Positions 33,293 through 34,042 of a stretch of DNA of 34,042 bases are shown here, one piece after another; positions within the stretch are counted from its first letter, which is position 1; every line of letters starts with the position of its first letter. The position numbers were made by a program, and so were the translations under genes. Source of the stretch: Trichoplax adhaerens (Eukaryota; Placozoa; Uniplacotomia; Trichoplacea; Trichoplacidae); contig NW_002060943.1 of the NCBI RefSeq assembly GCF_000150275.1, positions 521,915-555,956 on the forward strand. The letters run 5' to 3'. The notes below the pieces were generated by a model. That model did no database searches, had not been told where the DNA came from, and was given only the letters and a program-made list of their open reading frames with translations.

Positions 33293-33524
33293 TCCAATAA
33301 TTCAACACACCATTATACTGTACATACTGTACCGTACAGTACTATGTACCATACTACTGTAGTGTACAGTCAAAAGTATTCTGCAAGGCGTGGCTCTGTA
33401 CTGTAGTGCTGGCGTATCGTAGTGACTATCAGGCGACACCAGATCAATTGCTGCAGTTTACAACATCGATCGTTGTTGTTAGGAGATAGACAGTCGGAGA
33501 GTTGGACATTGCATTCTATCAAGC

Positions 33525-34042
33525 ATGGCTTCATCGGAAAGGACCAATGTAGTCGATCAAAGTAAAACAGACGAAGATCCTGAGTTAGACAGCTTGCTGG
33601 ATAGTAAGTCAATAGCTTCTACTTAGTGTACGATGTTATCCATTGGATGGATTGAATTGAAAATGGTGCAGAGTTTCACATCATTATCGTTCTGGCAAAG
33701 CGTTAATCTAATCTAGTTGTGCTATTCTACCAATGTTGTTCTCATCAATACTTGATATCAATCTGTGTCCTAGGCGCTTTACAAGACTTTGATAGCTTCA
33801 ATATTGACAATACACCCGAGAAAGGACAAACCAATCAAATACGAGGTGTCGATGCTAGCGATACAAGCACGCCAGCATCAGCTGCAACCATGCTTGAGCA
33901 AGGTAACATGATGCAAGGTGAGATGCAAAATTGGAATACTGCACTAAATGATCAGATGATGGCTGAAATGGAAAAAGTCATGCAAGAGATCATGTCAAGT
34001 GAAGAAGGGAAGAAACTCATGTCAAATCTGGAAGGCATGGCA
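33525..34042 (+). CDS. PEX19: PEX19 peroxisomal membrane-protein import receptor, 5' part only
   Basis: PEX19 is a cytosolic chaperone and shuttle that binds newly made peroxisomal membrane proteins and delivers them to PEX3. Exon 1 is 33525-33603 (MASSERTNVVDQSK...) with donor GTAAGT in phase 1. Exon 2 starts at 33774 after a TGTGTCCTAG acceptor and runs in frame to the window end, giving about 116 residues. The DPELDSLLD-SALQDFDSF segment spanning the junction is the family's conserved N-terminal acidic helix. The following MMAEMEKVMQEIMSSEEGKK helix matches the next conserved block. The cargo-binding C-terminal domain and any CaaX farnesylation motif lie beyond the window. Two GT-containing donor-like words near 33900 and 33918 exist, but the frame continues through them. 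Array 3 lies directly upstream. Confidence 0.85.

Larger units (their letters stand above)
32543..33370. repeat. Array 3: CTGTA/TACAG array with direct repeats, upstream of PEX19
   Basis: Two repeat families sit in CTGTA/TACAG-rich DNA. The first unit, with GCTACTGCGCACTGACAGC and CACTGCTGACAACAC, occurs at about 32543-32715 and 32840-32975. The second is the 118-bp tandem repeat listed separately. The array contains the 24-nt palindrome at 32787-32810 shared with array 1 and an overlapping 22-nt palindrome at 32798-32819. It ends about 150 bp before the PEX19 start codon. Confidence 0.85.

Noticed and set aside
33098-33362. Overlapping plus-strand open frames with internally repeated peptides
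   Set aside because: The peptide repetition follows the 118-bp DNA repeat; the same sequence is read in two frames, as expected of non-coding repeats.
420-33370. CRISPR array
   Set aside because: The repeats are short pentamer runs and long tandem units without constant repeat-spacer spacing, and the window is plainly eukaryotic.

Overview
The window is eukaryotic and almost certainly from an animal. It is AT-rich and holds intron-dense genes with ordinary GT-AG introns. One pair of genes carries the SEC14, spectrin-repeat, DH and PH architecture known from animal Rho guanine-nucleotide exchange factors (GEFs). Compact introns, low GC and gene structures of vertebrate style suggest an early-branching animal such as a placozoan. 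That taxon is inference; nothing in the window proves it.

Layout. At 1-2115 there is an uncertain coding end (+, 1-147), a possible divergent first exon (-, 307-348), and repeat array 1, which mixes CTGTA/TACAG pentamers with a tandem unit containing CRE-like and NRF1-like motifs. At 2321-11138 (+) lies RhoGEF paralog A, of the MCF2/DBS family, with 25 coding exons and about 1007 residues. 11139-14231 is a convergent intergenic stretch. At 14232-25321 (-) lies RhoGEF paralog B of the same family, with 25 coding exons and about 1086 residues; its first exon sits 3.6 kb upstream of the second. 25322-26958 is a divergent promoter region containing array 2, a large inverted repeat. At 26959-30898 (+) lies IWS1, a transcription elongation factor, with 16 exons and about 444 residues. 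30899-33524 is intergenic and ends in array 3, which includes 118-bp tandem repeats. At 33525 onward (+) lies the start of PEX19, the peroxisomal membrane-protein chaperone, cut by the window end.

The two RhoGEFs stand tail to tail. Exon by exon they have the same number of coding exons and, in my hand-built models, the same phase at every one of the 24 introns; 15 exons have identical lengths. They look like an inverted local duplication that diverged in protein sequence but kept its gene structure. Each has one intron over 3 kb, always the first.

The most unusual structure is the set of three CTGTA/TACAG-rich arrays. Each lies just upstream of a gene start: array 1 before paralog A, array 2 between the divergent starts of paralog B and IWS1, and array 3 before PEX19. 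All contain perfect palindromes of 24-30 nt built on the same ten-base core, ACTGTACAGT. One 24-nt palindrome is identical in arrays 1 and 3, about 32 kb apart. The same core centres another palindrome inside intron 1 of paralog B. These may be promoter elements, cruciform-forming DNA or mobile-element relics; sequence alone does not decide.

All exon models were built by eye from splice sites, phase and protein family patterns. No alignment or database search was run.
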